From Chryseosolibacter sp044507775 (GTDB taxonomy: Bacteria; Bacteroidota; Bacteroidia; Cytophagales; Cyclobacteriaceae): a DNA stretch of 64,000 nt. Under the pieces are notes generated by a model. The model was not told the origin of the DNA and ran no database searches. It was given only the letters and a program-made list of their open reading frames with translations. Positions 27,607 to 35,225 of this stretch are shown in pieces. The stretch lies in the NCBI GenBank assembly GCA_044507775.1, contig JBIQIY010000011.1:109257-173256 (forward strand), in the 5' to 3' direction. Both the position numbers and the translations under genes were made by a program. Each line of letters opens with the position of its first letter. Position 1 is the first letter of the stretch.

Positions 27607-27816
27607 AAACTTTCAACTTTATACTTTACGCCCGACCACGCCTCACCACTCATCCCACCCCTGGCCTCGTCGGGCTTTATGCTTTCTACTTTTTGCTTTA
27701 TGCTTTTTGCCCAACTACGCCTCACCACACACCCCGCCCTGGCTTCGTCGGGCTTTATGCATTCTACTTTTTGCTTAATGCTTTTTGCTTTATGCTTTTT
27801 GCTTTATGCTTTTTCA
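27607..27816 (-). repeat. trpB-trpA spacer: stop-anchored heptads and a 79-bp tandem duplication
   Basis: Read on the minus strand, nine 7-bp units run from the trpB stop codon itself (27816-27754): TGAAAAA, GCATAAA, GCAAAAA, GCATAAA, GCAAAAA, GCATTAA, GCAAAAA, GTAGAAT, GCATAAA. Then comes CCCGACGAAGCC and a GTGAGG-rich segment. The whole block is repeated once with a 79-bp period (plus-strand copies start at 27630 and 27709), the second core reading CCCGACGAGGCC. Four further heptads (GCGTAAA, GTATAAA, GTTGAAA, GTTTATG) lead into the trpA start codon. Confidence 0.92.
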
Positions 27817-28995
27817 ATATTTTCCCCAACGGATATAAGTCTCCAGATCCTTATCCCCTCTTCCCGATAAATTAACGACTACAACATCGTCTTTTTCAAA
27901 CTTGAATTGATCCAGCGCCGCGAGCGCGTGAGCCGATTCAATCGCGGGTATAATTCCTTCCAGGCGACTGAGTTTGATTCCCGCTTGCATGGCTTCGTCA
28001 TCCGTAGCGCTCACGAAATTTACACGTCCAACATCGAACAGGTGTGCGTGCATCGGCCCGATACCCGGATAGTCGAGGCCTGCTGAAATGGAATGAGGTT
28101 CGACAACCTGACCGTCCTCAGTTTGCATAAGCAGTGTCTTGCTACCGTGTAGGACGCCGGGTTTTCCCAGCACGGTCGTAGCGGCCGACTGGCCGGAGTC
28201 GACGCCTTTGCCTGCAGCCTCCACTCCGACGAGTTCAACGTGCGCATCATCCAGATAATGATAGAAGGCACCCGCCGCATTGCTTCCGCCACCGACGCAT
28301 GCAAAGACATAGTCGGGATAAGGATTTCCGATCTCTTCCTCCAGCTGACGCCGCATTTCTTCGCTGATGACCGACTGGAAGCGCGCGACCATATCGGGAT
28401 ACGGGTGCGGTCCCACCACTGAGCCAATAATGTAATGGGTGTCTGTAGGATTGTTGATCCAGTGCCGCATGGCTTCATTGGTGGCGTCTTTGAGAGTCAT
28501 GCTTCCGCTGGTGGCAGGCACGACCTTCGCGCCGAGGATTCGCATACGCTCCACGTTAGGGCGCTGGCGTTCCATGTCCACCTTTCCCATATAAACGATG
28601 CACTCCATACCCATCAAGGCGCATACTGTAGCCGTGGCGACACCATGCTGACCGGCTCCTGTTTCGGCGATGATCTTTTGCTTTCCCAGCTTGCGTGCCA
28701 GGAGTATTTGCCCGATCGTGTTGTTAACCTTGTGTGCGCCTGTGTGGCACAGGTCCTCGCGCTTGAGGAATATCGAAGCGCCGTATGCCTCTGAAAGTCT
28801 GTTCGCGCGGTAAAGCGGTGTCGGGCGGCCCACATAATCCTTCAGCAGGTGATGAAATTCCCGCAGGAACTCCTCGCTCTGAATGATATCCAGATAATGC
28901 GTCCTCAGTTCTTCCACGTTGGGATAAAGCATTTCGGGAATATAGGACCCGCCAAATTTGCCGTAGTACCCCCGTGCATCTACATGATAACTCAT
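27814..28995 (-). CDS. trpB: Tryptophan synthase beta chain
   Basis: 393 aa PLP enzyme condensing indole with serine to give tryptophan, in complex with TrpA. The PLP lysine is in GAHKVNNTIGQ, the monovalent cation/PLP phosphate region is in CVGGGSNAAGAFY, and ETGAGQHGVATA is the substrate-gating loop. Length is standard (TrpB1 type). It begins 12 bp after trpF. Its TGA stop is the first unit of the downstream heptad array. Confidence 0.97.
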   Translation of the reverse strand: MSYHVDARGYYGKFGGSYIPEMLYPNVEELRTHYLDIIQSEEFLREFHHLLKDYVGRPTPLYRANRLSEAYGASIFLKREDLCHTGAHKVNNTIGQILLARKLGKQKIIAETGAGQHGVATATVCALMGMECIVYMGKVDMERQRPNVERMRILGAKVVPATSGSMTLKDATNEAMRHWINNPTDTHYIIGSVVGPHPYPDMVARFQSVISEEMRRQLEEEIGNPYPDYVFACVGGGSNAAGAFYHYLDDAHVELVGVEAAGKGVDSGQSAATTVLGKPGVLHGSKTLLMQTEDGQVVEPHSISAGLDYPGIGPMHAHLFDVGRVNFVSATDDEAMQAGIKLSRLEGIIPAIESAHALAALDQFKFEKDDVVVVNLSGRGDKDLETYIRWGKY

Positions 28996-29007
28996 GGTGT
29001 TAATATT

Positions 29008-29634
29008 TTAAGTGTTCAATTTTGTCTGGATAATTTTTATCCTGGCTATGTCCTTATGCGCCGGCGTCAGTTCCACGCCACTGTTTACATCAATGGCAAC
29101 GAGGTTGTATCCCTCCAACTGATTGATCTCGTCTATGTGCTCGGGTGCTATGCCGCCACTGAGGAAGAAGGGCACCTTCTGGTCGTATCGCGAAAGGACG
29201 TTCCAATCAAAGCGCCTGGCATTTCCACCGTAGAGTTTTCCCTTTGTATCGAAGAGGAAATAGTCTACTGCGGAAGCATATTCGGTCGTCGCGGAAAAAT
29301 CCATGTCTTCATCGACCGAAAAAACCTTAATTACTCCCACGCCAGTCCTCTTGAGTTCACCACACTGTGCGACAGTCTCCTCCCCGTGCAATTGAACAAA
29401 GTGGAGATCGTGTTCCTCCACTCTTCTCAGGATGACATCGGTAGATTCATTCACAAAAACACCTACGCGCCGGGTTGTCGCTGGAATATCAGATGGCACG
29501 CGGAAGTCCTTTCCCACAAACCGGGGCGAGGGCTCATAGAAAATAAAGCCCATAAAATCCGGCGCGAGTTTCGCCACCTCCCGGATATTCTCCGGGTCCC
29601 TCATTCCGCAAACCTTGAGCTTTATCCGCTGCAT
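29008..29634 (-). CDS. trpF: Phosphoribosylanthranilate isomerase
   Basis: 208 aa TIM barrel that isomerises phosphoribosylanthranilate by Amadori rearrangement. The catalytic Cys is in KVCGMRDPENI and the catalytic Asp lies near FLFDTKGK. The phosphate loop is in FFLSGGIAPEHI and AIDVNSGVE. Starts 5 bp after trpC and ends 12 bp before trpB, so it is tightly coupled in the operon. Confidence 0.95.
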   Translation of the reverse strand: MQRIKLKVCGMRDPENIREVAKLAPDFMGFIFYEPSPRFVGKDFRVPSDIPATTRRVGVFVNESTDVILRRVEEHDLHFVQLHGEETVAQCGELKRTGVGVIKVFSVDEDMDFSATTEYASAVDYFLFDTKGKLYGGNARRFDWNVLSRYDQKVPFFLSGGIAPEHIDEINQLEGYNLVAIDVNSGVELTPAHKDIARIKIIQTKLNT

Positions 29635-29639
29635 GCTCT

Positions 29640-30449
29640 TTACACCTTTCGTCCAACGCCGGACTGCTTGAGATTTTGCATAAACTCCTTCGCCGCCACG
29701 GCCGGGTTCCCTTCCTTCATAAAATTCTCTCCGATCAGAAATCCTTCGAATCCGGATTTCTTTAGTTCTGCGATGGCCATCACGTTGGATATGCCGCTTT
29801 CCGATACCTTCACAACTGAAGGCGGAATAAGCGGCGCCAGCTTCTTCGACACTTCGATGCTGACGGAGAACGTTTTCAAGTCGCGGTTGTTTACACCGAT
29901 GAGGTCGGCGCCTGCGTCGAGGCTTGCAAGAAGTTCATCTTCATTGTGGACTTCCAGCAGGACTTCCAGCCCCAGCGAATGCGCAAACGCCGCGAGGTTC
30001 CGGGACTCCTGCGGATCGAGCACGGCCGCAATCAGCAGGATAGCATCTGCGCCGATCGCCCTGGCCTCCGCGATCTGGTATTCGTCGACGGTGAAGTCCT
30101 TGCGAAGGATAGGGATCACGTTGCTTTTCCGCGCGATCGACAAGTCATCATTGCTGCCCCCGAAAAATTTTTCGTCCGTGAGTACCGAGAGGCCCGAGGC
30201 GCCGGCATCCGCGTATCCCCGCGTGGTGACGTCGACCCCGGCAAGGGCATTGATCGTTCCCTTCGACGGCGATCGTCTTTTGAACTCGGCAATAATGCCC
30301 GTCCGGTCCTCCCGGCGAACGAACTCCTTTAGGGAAATCGTCGGGCGTTGAAAATACTCTGCCTGCTCGAGCGCCTTGAATGGCACGGATCTTTTTCGTT
30401 CCGCTACCTCGCGTCGCTTGTGTTCAATGATCTGGTCGAGAATGTTCAT
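29640..30449 (-). CDS. trpC: Indole-3-glycerol phosphate synthase
   Basis: 269 aa TIM barrel forming the indole ring from CdRP. Characteristic motifs are IIAEFKRRSPSKG (catalytic Lys), ILRKDFTVDEYQI (catalytic Lys and Asp), LLEVHNEDEL, GVNNRDLKTF and VSESGI. A monofunctional version, not fused to trpF. 11 bp after trpD. Confidence 0.96.
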   Translation of the reverse strand: MNILDQIIEHKRREVAERKRSVPFKALEQAEYFQRPTISLKEFVRREDRTGIIAEFKRRSPSKGTINALAGVDVTTRGYADAGASGLSVLTDEKFFGGSNDDLSIARKSNVIPILRKDFTVDEYQIAEARAIGADAILLIAAVLDPQESRNLAAFAHSLGLEVLLEVHNEDELLASLDAGADLIGVNNRDLKTFSVSIEVSKKLAPLIPPSVVKVSESGISNVMAIAELKKSGFEGFLIGENFMKEGNPAVAAKEFMQNLKQSGVGRKV

Positions 30450-30460
30450 AAGCAGTTCGG

Positions 30461-31453
30461 TTAATTTTGGCTCTCGATCAATTTCCTGAAAGTCATGAGC
30501 GCTTTGCCCGACTCGAGCGCTTCGCAGGCGCTCGCTACGGCTGGGGCAAAGCCGGCGTCCTGGTTGGCGGCATAGAGTCCGAGGGCGGCATTGGCGATGA
30601 CTGCATCTTTCTGAGGGACCGTCGCCTTTCCTTCGAGTACGGACATGAATATTTTTGCAGACTGTTCAACAGTCTGTCCGCCCAAAATATCTTCATATCT
30701 CAATACAGGGAGACCGAGATCCGAAGGCGAAACCATTTTTTCTCCTGCCTTATCAAAGATCTTCATCGGACCCGTAAGAGAAACTTCATCAAAGCCGTCG
30801 ACGCTGTGAAGGATGACAAAATCCTTGCTGGTATTTTGATACAGGTAGCCATATTGCCGGGCAAGCTCCAGACTAAACACGCCGACGAGTTGTCGCTCCG
30901 GAAAGGCGGGGTTGACCATCGGGCCCAACATGTTAAAAAAGGTTTTTACGCCGAGTTCTTTTCGAATGGGCGCTACATTTTTCATGGCAGGGTGAAAAAG
31001 TGGTGCGTGCATGAAACAGATGTTCGCGCGGTCGATGCTTCTCTTCAGCGCGTCCATGTCATTGGTAAAACGGTAGCCGAAGTGCTCCATTACATTTGAA
31101 GATCCGCAAGCTGACGAGACGCCGTAGTTCCCGTGCTTGGCAACGGGCTGACCGGCCGCGGCGATAACGAAGGCGGACAGCGTAGAGAGGTTAAATGTGT
31201 TTTTCCCATCGCCGCCCGTGCCACACACATCGATCACGGGTCGGTCGAACTCTACGCGCAAACATTGCTCCAGCATGGCATCGCGAAAACCCTGCAGCTC
31301 ATCCACGGTAATACTGCGCATCATATACACCGTCATGAACGCCGCCGTCTGGCTGTGATTAAATTTTCCCGATGTCAAATCAACAAGTACCTGCTTCGCC
31401 GTTTCTTTGGACAACGACCTATGATCGATCAACGCGTTTAATATTTCTTTCAT
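30461..31453 (-). CDS. trpD: Anthranilate phosphoribosyltransferase
   Basis: 330 aa. Transfers the phosphoribosyl group of PRPP to anthranilate. PRPP and Mg sites are visible in VDVCGTGGDGKNTFNLST-type sequence (split as CGTGGDGK and NTFNLST) and in KHGNYGVSSACGSSNV. LGPMVNPA marks the hinge region. It is separated from trpG by 181 bp of repeat-bearing DNA, unlike the tight spacing downstream. Confidence 0.95.
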   Translation of the reverse strand: MKEILNALIDHRSLSKETAKQVLVDLTSGKFNHSQTAAFMTVYMMRSITVDELQGFRDAMLEQCLRVEFDRPVIDVCGTGGDGKNTFNLSTLSAFVIAAAGQPVAKHGNYGVSSACGSSNVMEHFGYRFTNDMDALKRSIDRANICFMHAPLFHPAMKNVAPIRKELGVKTFFNMLGPMVNPAFPERQLVGVFSLELARQYGYLYQNTSKDFVILHSVDGFDEVSLTGPMKIFDKAGEKMVSPSDLGLPVLRYEDILGGQTVEQSAKIFMSVLEGKATVPQKDAVIANAALGLYAANQDAGFAPAVASACEALESGKALMTFRKLIESQN

Positions 31454-31477
31454 AATTTCTTATTAATATTTATAGTC

Positions 31478-31568
31478 CATCCAGCTAAAGCTGGACGCTA
31501 TTGATATCTCTTCCTTTCATTCTTAGTTCATCCAGCTAAAGCTGGACGCTATTGATATCTCTTCCTTT
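31478..31568. repeat. Two direct copies of a 40-bp element with an internal palindrome
   Basis: Copies at 31478-31517 and 31529-31568 (51-bp period) are identical over 40 bp. Each contains the perfect palindrome TCCAGCT-AA-AGCTGGA, which can form a 7-bp stem, followed by CGCTATTGATATCTC. This is REP-like in form, and it lies inside the trp operon between trpG and trpD. Confidence 0.9.
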
Positions 31569-31588
31569 TCCTTTATTCAACAACCCTC

Positions 31589-31637
31589 ATAACTTACAAC
31601 TCATAACTTACAACTTACAACTTACAACTCACAACTA
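31589..31637 (-). repeat. Heptad array starting at the trpG stop codon
   Basis: On the minus strand the trpG stop TAG opens the array: TAGTTGT, GAGTTGT, AAGTTGT, AAGTTGT, AAGTTAT, GAGTTGT, AAGTTAT. The unit AAGTTRT is the same as after yidC (48692-48727), also in the sense direction of the upstream gene. Confidence 0.92.
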
Positions 31638-32201
31638 ATTTTTCAGCCAATTGTCGATCATCCTCGGTCCTTCCGGTGTCATAATCGACTCGGGATGAAA
31701 CTGCACGCCGTGCACGTCGTAACTCTTATGTCGCAATCCCATCACCAGGCCATCTTCATTCACGGCCGTGATCTGAAGTTCGCCGTTGACGGTTTCCGGA
31801 AGCACGGCCCAGGAGTGATAGTGTGTAGCCTGGAATCTCGGGGAGACGCCATTGAATAAGTACTCTTCCGGATCCCGGACTTCGGTAAATGAAGTGACTC
31901 CGTGCAGCACCCTGGGGATGTTAAAGAGTTTCGCGCCATACACCTCACCAATTCCCTGAAGGCCCAGGCAAACGCCAAGAATACTTTTTTCCGGGCCGTA
32001 AGTTCTGATAACTTCCTTCATGATTCCCGCTTCATCCGGAATGCCGGGGCCGGGCGACAACAAGATTTTGTCATACTTCTTCACTTCCCCGATCGGGATC
32101 TTGTCATTGCGGTAAATATCCACCGGGTATCCCAATGCACGAATAATGTGCACAAGATTGTACGTAAACGAATCGTAATTATCGAGGACCAGAATTTTCA
32201 T
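31635..32201 (-). CDS. trpG: Anthranilate synthase component II (glutamine amidotransferase)
   Basis: 188 aa class I glutamine amidotransferase supplying ammonia to TrpE. The nucleophile Cys is in ILGVCLGLQGIGE, the oxyanion region is in LLSPGPGIPDEAG, and the His/Glu of the triad are in VHGVQFHPESIMTPEG. Not fused to trpD or trpE. It starts 44 bp after trpE. Confidence 0.96.
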   Translation of the reverse strand: MKILVLDNYDSFTYNLVHIIRALGYPVDIYRNDKIPIGEVKKYDKILLSPGPGIPDEAGIMKEVIRTYGPEKSILGVCLGLQGIGEVYGAKLFNIPRVLHGVTSFTEVRDPEEYLFNGVSPRFQATHYHSWAVLPETVNGELQITAVNEDGLVMGLRHKSYDVHGVQFHPESIMTPEGPRMIDNWLKN

Positions 32202-32245
32202 TTATTGACTTGTTTATTTTCAGTTGGCTTGATCGCCAGTGCTTT

Positions 32246-33658
32246 TTACATTTTCTCCGCCATTAACACCGCCTGGCGCAGGGCTGTCAGTTTATTGTTC
32301 ACCTCCTGAAGTTCACTCCGCGAATCCGACTTCGACACGATTCCGGCGCCAGCCTGATAGATCAGCTTGTTGTCGCGGCTGAGAAATGTGCGGATCATAA
32401 TTGCATGATTGAAGGATCCATCAAATCCGAGATATCCAATAGCGCCACCGTAGAAACTGCGGTTGATTTTCTCGTATTTGTTGATCAACGTCATGGCCAT
32501 GTGCTTGGGTGCGCCTGACAACGTACCCGCCGGGAAAGTATCCGCAGCGATACGAACGACCGAAGAATCCTTCTTCACCTTTCCCGTGACTTTTGACACC
32601 AGGTGGATCACGTGAGAATAATATTGTATCTCCTTGAACACTTCGACATTCACGTCTTCTGCATTGCGACTCATATCATTTCTGGCGAGGTCAACCAGCA
32701 TCACGTGCTCCGCATTCTCTTTTTCGTCCGCTGCCAGCCGCCCGGCGATCTCCGCGTCCTCCTGATCATTTCCCGAGCGGCGAAAGGTGCCGGCGATGGG
32801 AAAGATATGTGCCTTGCCGTTGCGCACCTGCAGCTGCGCCTCCGGTGACGATCCGAAGATCCTGAAGTTTCCATAATCGTAGTAAAACAGGTAAGGCGAT
32901 GGATTGATCGAACGCAAGGCGCGGTAGACGTTGAATTCATCCCCCTTGAAACCACTGGTAAATCGCCGCGAGAGCACAATCTGGAATACGTCGCCACGGA
33001 AGCAGTGCTCCTTGCCCTTGTCGACGATCTTCACAAATTCTTCGTCCGTAAAATTGGACTCTTCGGCCTCCGTAGCGGAAAATTTATAGGTCGCGAAGCG
33101 GTTGCTGAAAATTATCTGCTCGAGCTTATCCAGGCCGTTCTTTTCAGAACGGGCATCGCCGTGCGAATTTTCAAAAAGCGTAAGCTCATTCGAGAAGTGA
33201 TCGACAACGATTACGTATCGGTATAATTTATAGAGGATATCCGGGATGCCCGTTTCCGAGGCCGGTATGTCAATGTCTTCGAAATAACGCACTGCATCGT
33301 ACGCTACGTATCCGAACAGGCCACAGTTAATATACTTCGGATGGGGATCTTTCACCTGGAAGGCGGCTCGAAACCGGTCGAGGTATTCCAGTGCATCGCG
33401 TTTATTGGTGAGCGTTGCGATTTCCGACTTGCTGTCAGGATATTGGAGCGTCACCCGTTTATCCTGTACTTCAAAAGAGGCGATCGGCTCGCAGCAAATA
33501 AAAGAAAGACTGTTTTCATGACCGTGGTAGTCCGAGCTTTCCAGCAAGAGGCTGCAGGCAAATACATCTCTCAACTTCAGATAGATATTGACAGGAGTCA
33601 GCGTGTCGGCGAGCAGTTTTTTCGAGGTGGTCCGGAGTGTATACATAAGTTGATTCAT
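32246..33658 (-). CDS. trpE: Anthranilate synthase component I
   Basis: 470 aa enzyme converting chorismate to anthranilate with ammonia from TrpG. The N-terminal Trp feedback-binding motif is visible in LLESSDYHGHENSLSF (residues ~37-52). The C-terminal chorismate-binding domain has FRGDVFQIVLSRRF, GSSPEAQL, PIAGTFRR, DLARNDMSR, FPAGTLSGAPK and IMIRTFL. First structural gene of the trp operon. Expression is predicted to be controlled by the attenuator at 33701-33827. Confidence 0.96.
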   Translation of the reverse strand: MNQLMYTLRTTSKKLLADTLTPVNIYLKLRDVFACSLLLESSDYHGHENSLSFICCEPIASFEVQDKRVTLQYPDSKSEIATLTNKRDALEYLDRFRAAFQVKDPHPKYINCGLFGYVAYDAVRYFEDIDIPASETGIPDILYKLYRYVIVVDHFSNELTLFENSHGDARSEKNGLDKLEQIIFSNRFATYKFSATEAEESNFTDEEFVKIVDKGKEHCFRGDVFQIVLSRRFTSGFKGDEFNVYRALRSINPSPYLFYYDYGNFRIFGSSPEAQLQVRNGKAHIFPIAGTFRRSGNDQEDAEIAGRLAADEKENAEHVMLVDLARNDMSRNAEDVNVEVFKEIQYYSHVIHLVSKVTGKVKKDSSVVRIAADTFPAGTLSGAPKHMAMTLINKYEKINRSFYGGAIGYLGFDGSFNHAIMIRTFLSRDNKLIYQAGAGIVSKSDSRSELQEVNNKLTALRQAVLMAEKM

Positions 33659-33700
33659 TTTAAGGTTTTGAGGATTTGAAATTTGTGGGCTTTAAAGACA

Positions 33701-33732
33701 GAGGCCCGCTCCGATTGATCGGAGCGGGCCTC
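33701..33732 (-). terminator. trp attenuator: terminator hairpin (segments 3:4)
   Basis: Perfect 15-bp stem on the minus strand, GAGGCCCGCTCCGAT (33732-33718) with ATCGGAGCGGGCCTC (33715-33701), with a tiny loop. It is followed by TGTCTTTAAA, a short interrupted T tract. It lies 42 bp before the trpE start and 23 nt after the leader-peptide stop. Confidence 0.85.
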
Positions 33733-33795
33733 AGCAAATTTCTCTCATAGAAAAACTAAAGCACGGATTCGCACCGATCGAAATTCGATTTGTGC
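33718..33795 (-). promoter_or_regulatory. trp attenuator: protector and antiterminator segments
   Basis: On the minus strand, segment 1 begins at the last Trp codon and pairs with segment 2. GCAC (33795-33792) pairs with GTGC (33774-33771), and ATCGA pairs with TCGAT inside. Segment 2, GATCGGTGCG (33779-33770), can instead pair with segment 3, CGCTCCGATC (33726-33717), in 9 of 10 positions. A ribosome stalled on the Trp codons would cover segment 1, free segment 2 and so prevent the terminator. A ribosome reaching the stop would cover segment 2 and allow it. Pairings were found by eye, not by a folding program. Confidence 0.8.
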
Positions 33796-33827
33796 CACCA
33801 CCATGCAATGTTTGTTACCTTGAACAT
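33756..33827 (-). CDS. trpL: trp operon leader peptide with three tandem Trp codons
   Basis: A 23-codon frame reading MFKVTNIAWWWHKSNFDRCE then SVL, with TGG TGG TGG at 33803-33795. A run of three Trp codons is very unlikely by chance just upstream of trpE. The position relative to the protector and terminator hairpins matches classical transcription attenuation. The start codon lies 3 nt after the stop of the THX ribosomal protein gene, suggesting translational coupling. No separate Shine-Dalgarno sequence is evident. Confidence 0.88.
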   Translation of the reverse strand: MFKVTNIAWWWHKSNFDRCESVL

Positions 33828-33830
33828 ATT

Positions 33831-34019
33831 TTAACCTTCAGCTTTCTTTTTTACAGTTCTCCGTGTTTTCGCAGGAGTTTCAGCGCCGGCAGGCTCGGCT
33901 GATTTCCGGGCAGCCGCAGCGCGTTTCCGTTTCGCCTTGATCGCTCCTCTTTTGCGGGTGTTGCCGTAAGAGCCGATGGCGATTTTGCCTTTTCTGGTCT
34001 TCTTATCTCCTTTTCCCAT
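33831..34019 (-). CDS. thx: 30S ribosomal protein THX
   Basis: 62 aa, very basic. MGKGDKKTRKGKIAIGSYGN then TRKRGAIKAKRKR matches the small THX protein of the 30S head, found in Thermus and Bacteroidota. The C-terminal tail is a Lys/Ala/Pro-rich extension (ARKSAEPAGAETPAKTRRTV). The start was set at 34019; the longer frame to 34079 adds non-conserved residues. Stop codon 3 nt before the trp leader peptide. Confidence 0.9.
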   Translation of the reverse strand: MGKGDKKTRKGKIAIGSYGNTRKRGAIKAKRKRAAAARKSAEPAGAETPAKTRRTVKKKAEG

Positions 34020-34129
34020 TTCTCTGGAACTTTCCGTGCAATTATAAGCAAGGGAATAATTATTCGCAAGTCCGGCCAAAAAGATAGAACGCGAACGGAG
34101 AGGAAGAGTTTAAACCGCCGGGAGGTCGC

Positions 34130-34669
34130 TCAGGGCAGCAATCTGTACAGAAGACAGTCTTTAGGCTGATTATTCTGGTTTATAAACCGGAACCACTTCG
34201 GAAGACGCGCCTCCTCGGTCATTCCACATTTCTCCAAAACTTTTATAGATGCAATGTTGTCGGCGTCTACAAAGGTGCCGATGCGGTAGATGCCGTGAAT
34301 CCGCCTGAGGGCTGCCAGAACCTTTCGGCAGGCCTCGGTCATGTATCCGTTGTGCCAGTGTGCCGGACTCAGCACATACCCGACCTGGACCTTTCCATCG
34401 TCGTGCACCAATCCGATGCTGCCGATGAGCATGCCATTCTTCAGACGGATGGAATACGAATAGTCTGTTCCCAGGTTCCAGCTTTCCACGGCATAACCCA
34501 GGAATGCCCGGGTGTCGTCAACCGACCGGTGCGTTATCCAGGAAAGGAATTTCGTCGCTTCCGGCTTGCTTGCATAGGCGTAAAAAATTTCTTCAGCATC
34601 TTCGTACCTTAGGCGCTGAAGCAGTAGTCTGTCCGTTTCAATCCTGGAGGGGATGGGCAGGCGAATCAT
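34130..34669 (-). CDS. GNAT-family N-acetyltransferase (RimJ/RimL-like)
   Basis: 179 aa. IETDRLLLQRLRYEDAEEIF at the start, GSIGLVHDDGKVQVGYVLSP and the acetyl-CoA-binding region HWHNGYMTEACRKVL are typical of the RimJ/RimL subgroup that acetylates protein N-termini or small amines. NIASIKVLEKCGM is the usual C-terminal motif. The acceptor is unknown. Upstream of and co-directional with thx, 110 bp apart. Start ATG 34669 was preferred over TTG 34675. Confidence 0.9.
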   Translation of the reverse strand: MIRLPIPSRIETDRLLLQRLRYEDAEEIFYAYASKPEATKFLSWITHRSVDDTRAFLGYAVESWNLGTDYSYSIRLKNGMLIGSIGLVHDDGKVQVGYVLSPAHWHNGYMTEACRKVLAALRRIHGIYRIGTFVDADNIASIKVLEKCGMTEEARLPKWFRFINQNNQPKDCLLYRLLP

Positions 34670-34686
34670 GGCCAAATTAAATACGT

Positions 34687-34932
34687 ATGGGCAAGGACCG
34701 CAACATCGTACATCAATATTTTAAGAAGGAAGTCGAGGGCTGTACACTTCTCGTTAAAGTAAATCCGTTGCAATTCAAGGCAACCGAGATCAGCATCTGT
34801 CCTGACCAGGATCCCGAGCTGAGAGAACTGGAGGTCGACGACCAAATTTTTGATGACCTGAAAGCGGATGGTTTCACAGAAGCCAGCCCGTTGGAGTTCA
34901 ATCTGTATCTCTCCGGGCTGATGAAGCGATAA
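34687..34932 (+). CDS. Small hypothetical protein
   Basis: 81 aa, acidic and soluble (GKDRNIVHQYFKKEVEGCTL; PDQDPELRELEVDDQIFDDL). It looks like a genuine folded protein but I recognise no family. The start codon is only 17 bp from the divergent GNAT start, so the promoters must overlap both genes. The stop is followed by the SRP RNA promoter region. Confidence 0.65.
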   Translation: MGKDRNIVHQYFKKEVEGCTLLVKVNPLQFKATEISICPDQDPELRELEVDDQIFDDLKADGFTEASPLEFNLYLSGLMKR

Positions 34933-34998
34933 CATTTGTACCGGCCGCTTGATTCCCGAAATTTACTTCCCGCCGGAACGTACCACTGACTTTTTTCG

Positions 34999-35006
34999 TA
35001 TCTTTG
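34999..35006 (+). promoter_or_regulatory. -7 promoter element TATCTTTG of the SRP RNA
   Basis: Exact match to the Bacteroidota -7 consensus TAnnTTTG, a few bases before the predicted 5' end of the SRP RNA. No clear -33 TTG. Confidence 0.75.
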
Positions 35007-35011
35007 CTTCA

Positions 35012-35103
35012 GCAAGCCGGCACGACCAGCTCCTGCTGAATCCCCCAGGACCGGAAGGTAGCAAGGGTAGGCGGTTGTAGCGGTGCGATGTTCGGTTTGC
35101 CTT
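35012..35103 (+). ncRNA. ffs: Small (4.5S-type) signal recognition particle RNA
   Basis: The invariant domain IV core CCAGGACCGGAAGGTAGCA is at 35045-35063 with its GGAA tetraloop. The 5' end GCAAGCCG (35012-35019) pairs with the 3' end CGGTTTGC (35093-35100), closing a ~90-nt hairpin RNA. A long T run (35102-35110) ends transcription. It works with Ffh in membrane targeting of proteins. No Alu domain, so it is the short bacterial form. Confidence 0.93.
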
Positions 35104-35225
35104 TTTTTTTGCCTTTTTTCTCCAGAATCACAAAAACCGGCAAATTCGGTTTATTCACCGACGATATATATATTTCCCTGTCGCGTTATCATTATCTTTA
35201 GCCGGCTAATCTTAAATCACAAAAA

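Noticed and set aside
28849..30351. 500-codon open frame on the plus strand across trpB, trpF and trpC
   Set aside because: It is antisense to three clearly identified trp genes, and its composition is cysteine/histidine-rich and not protein-like.
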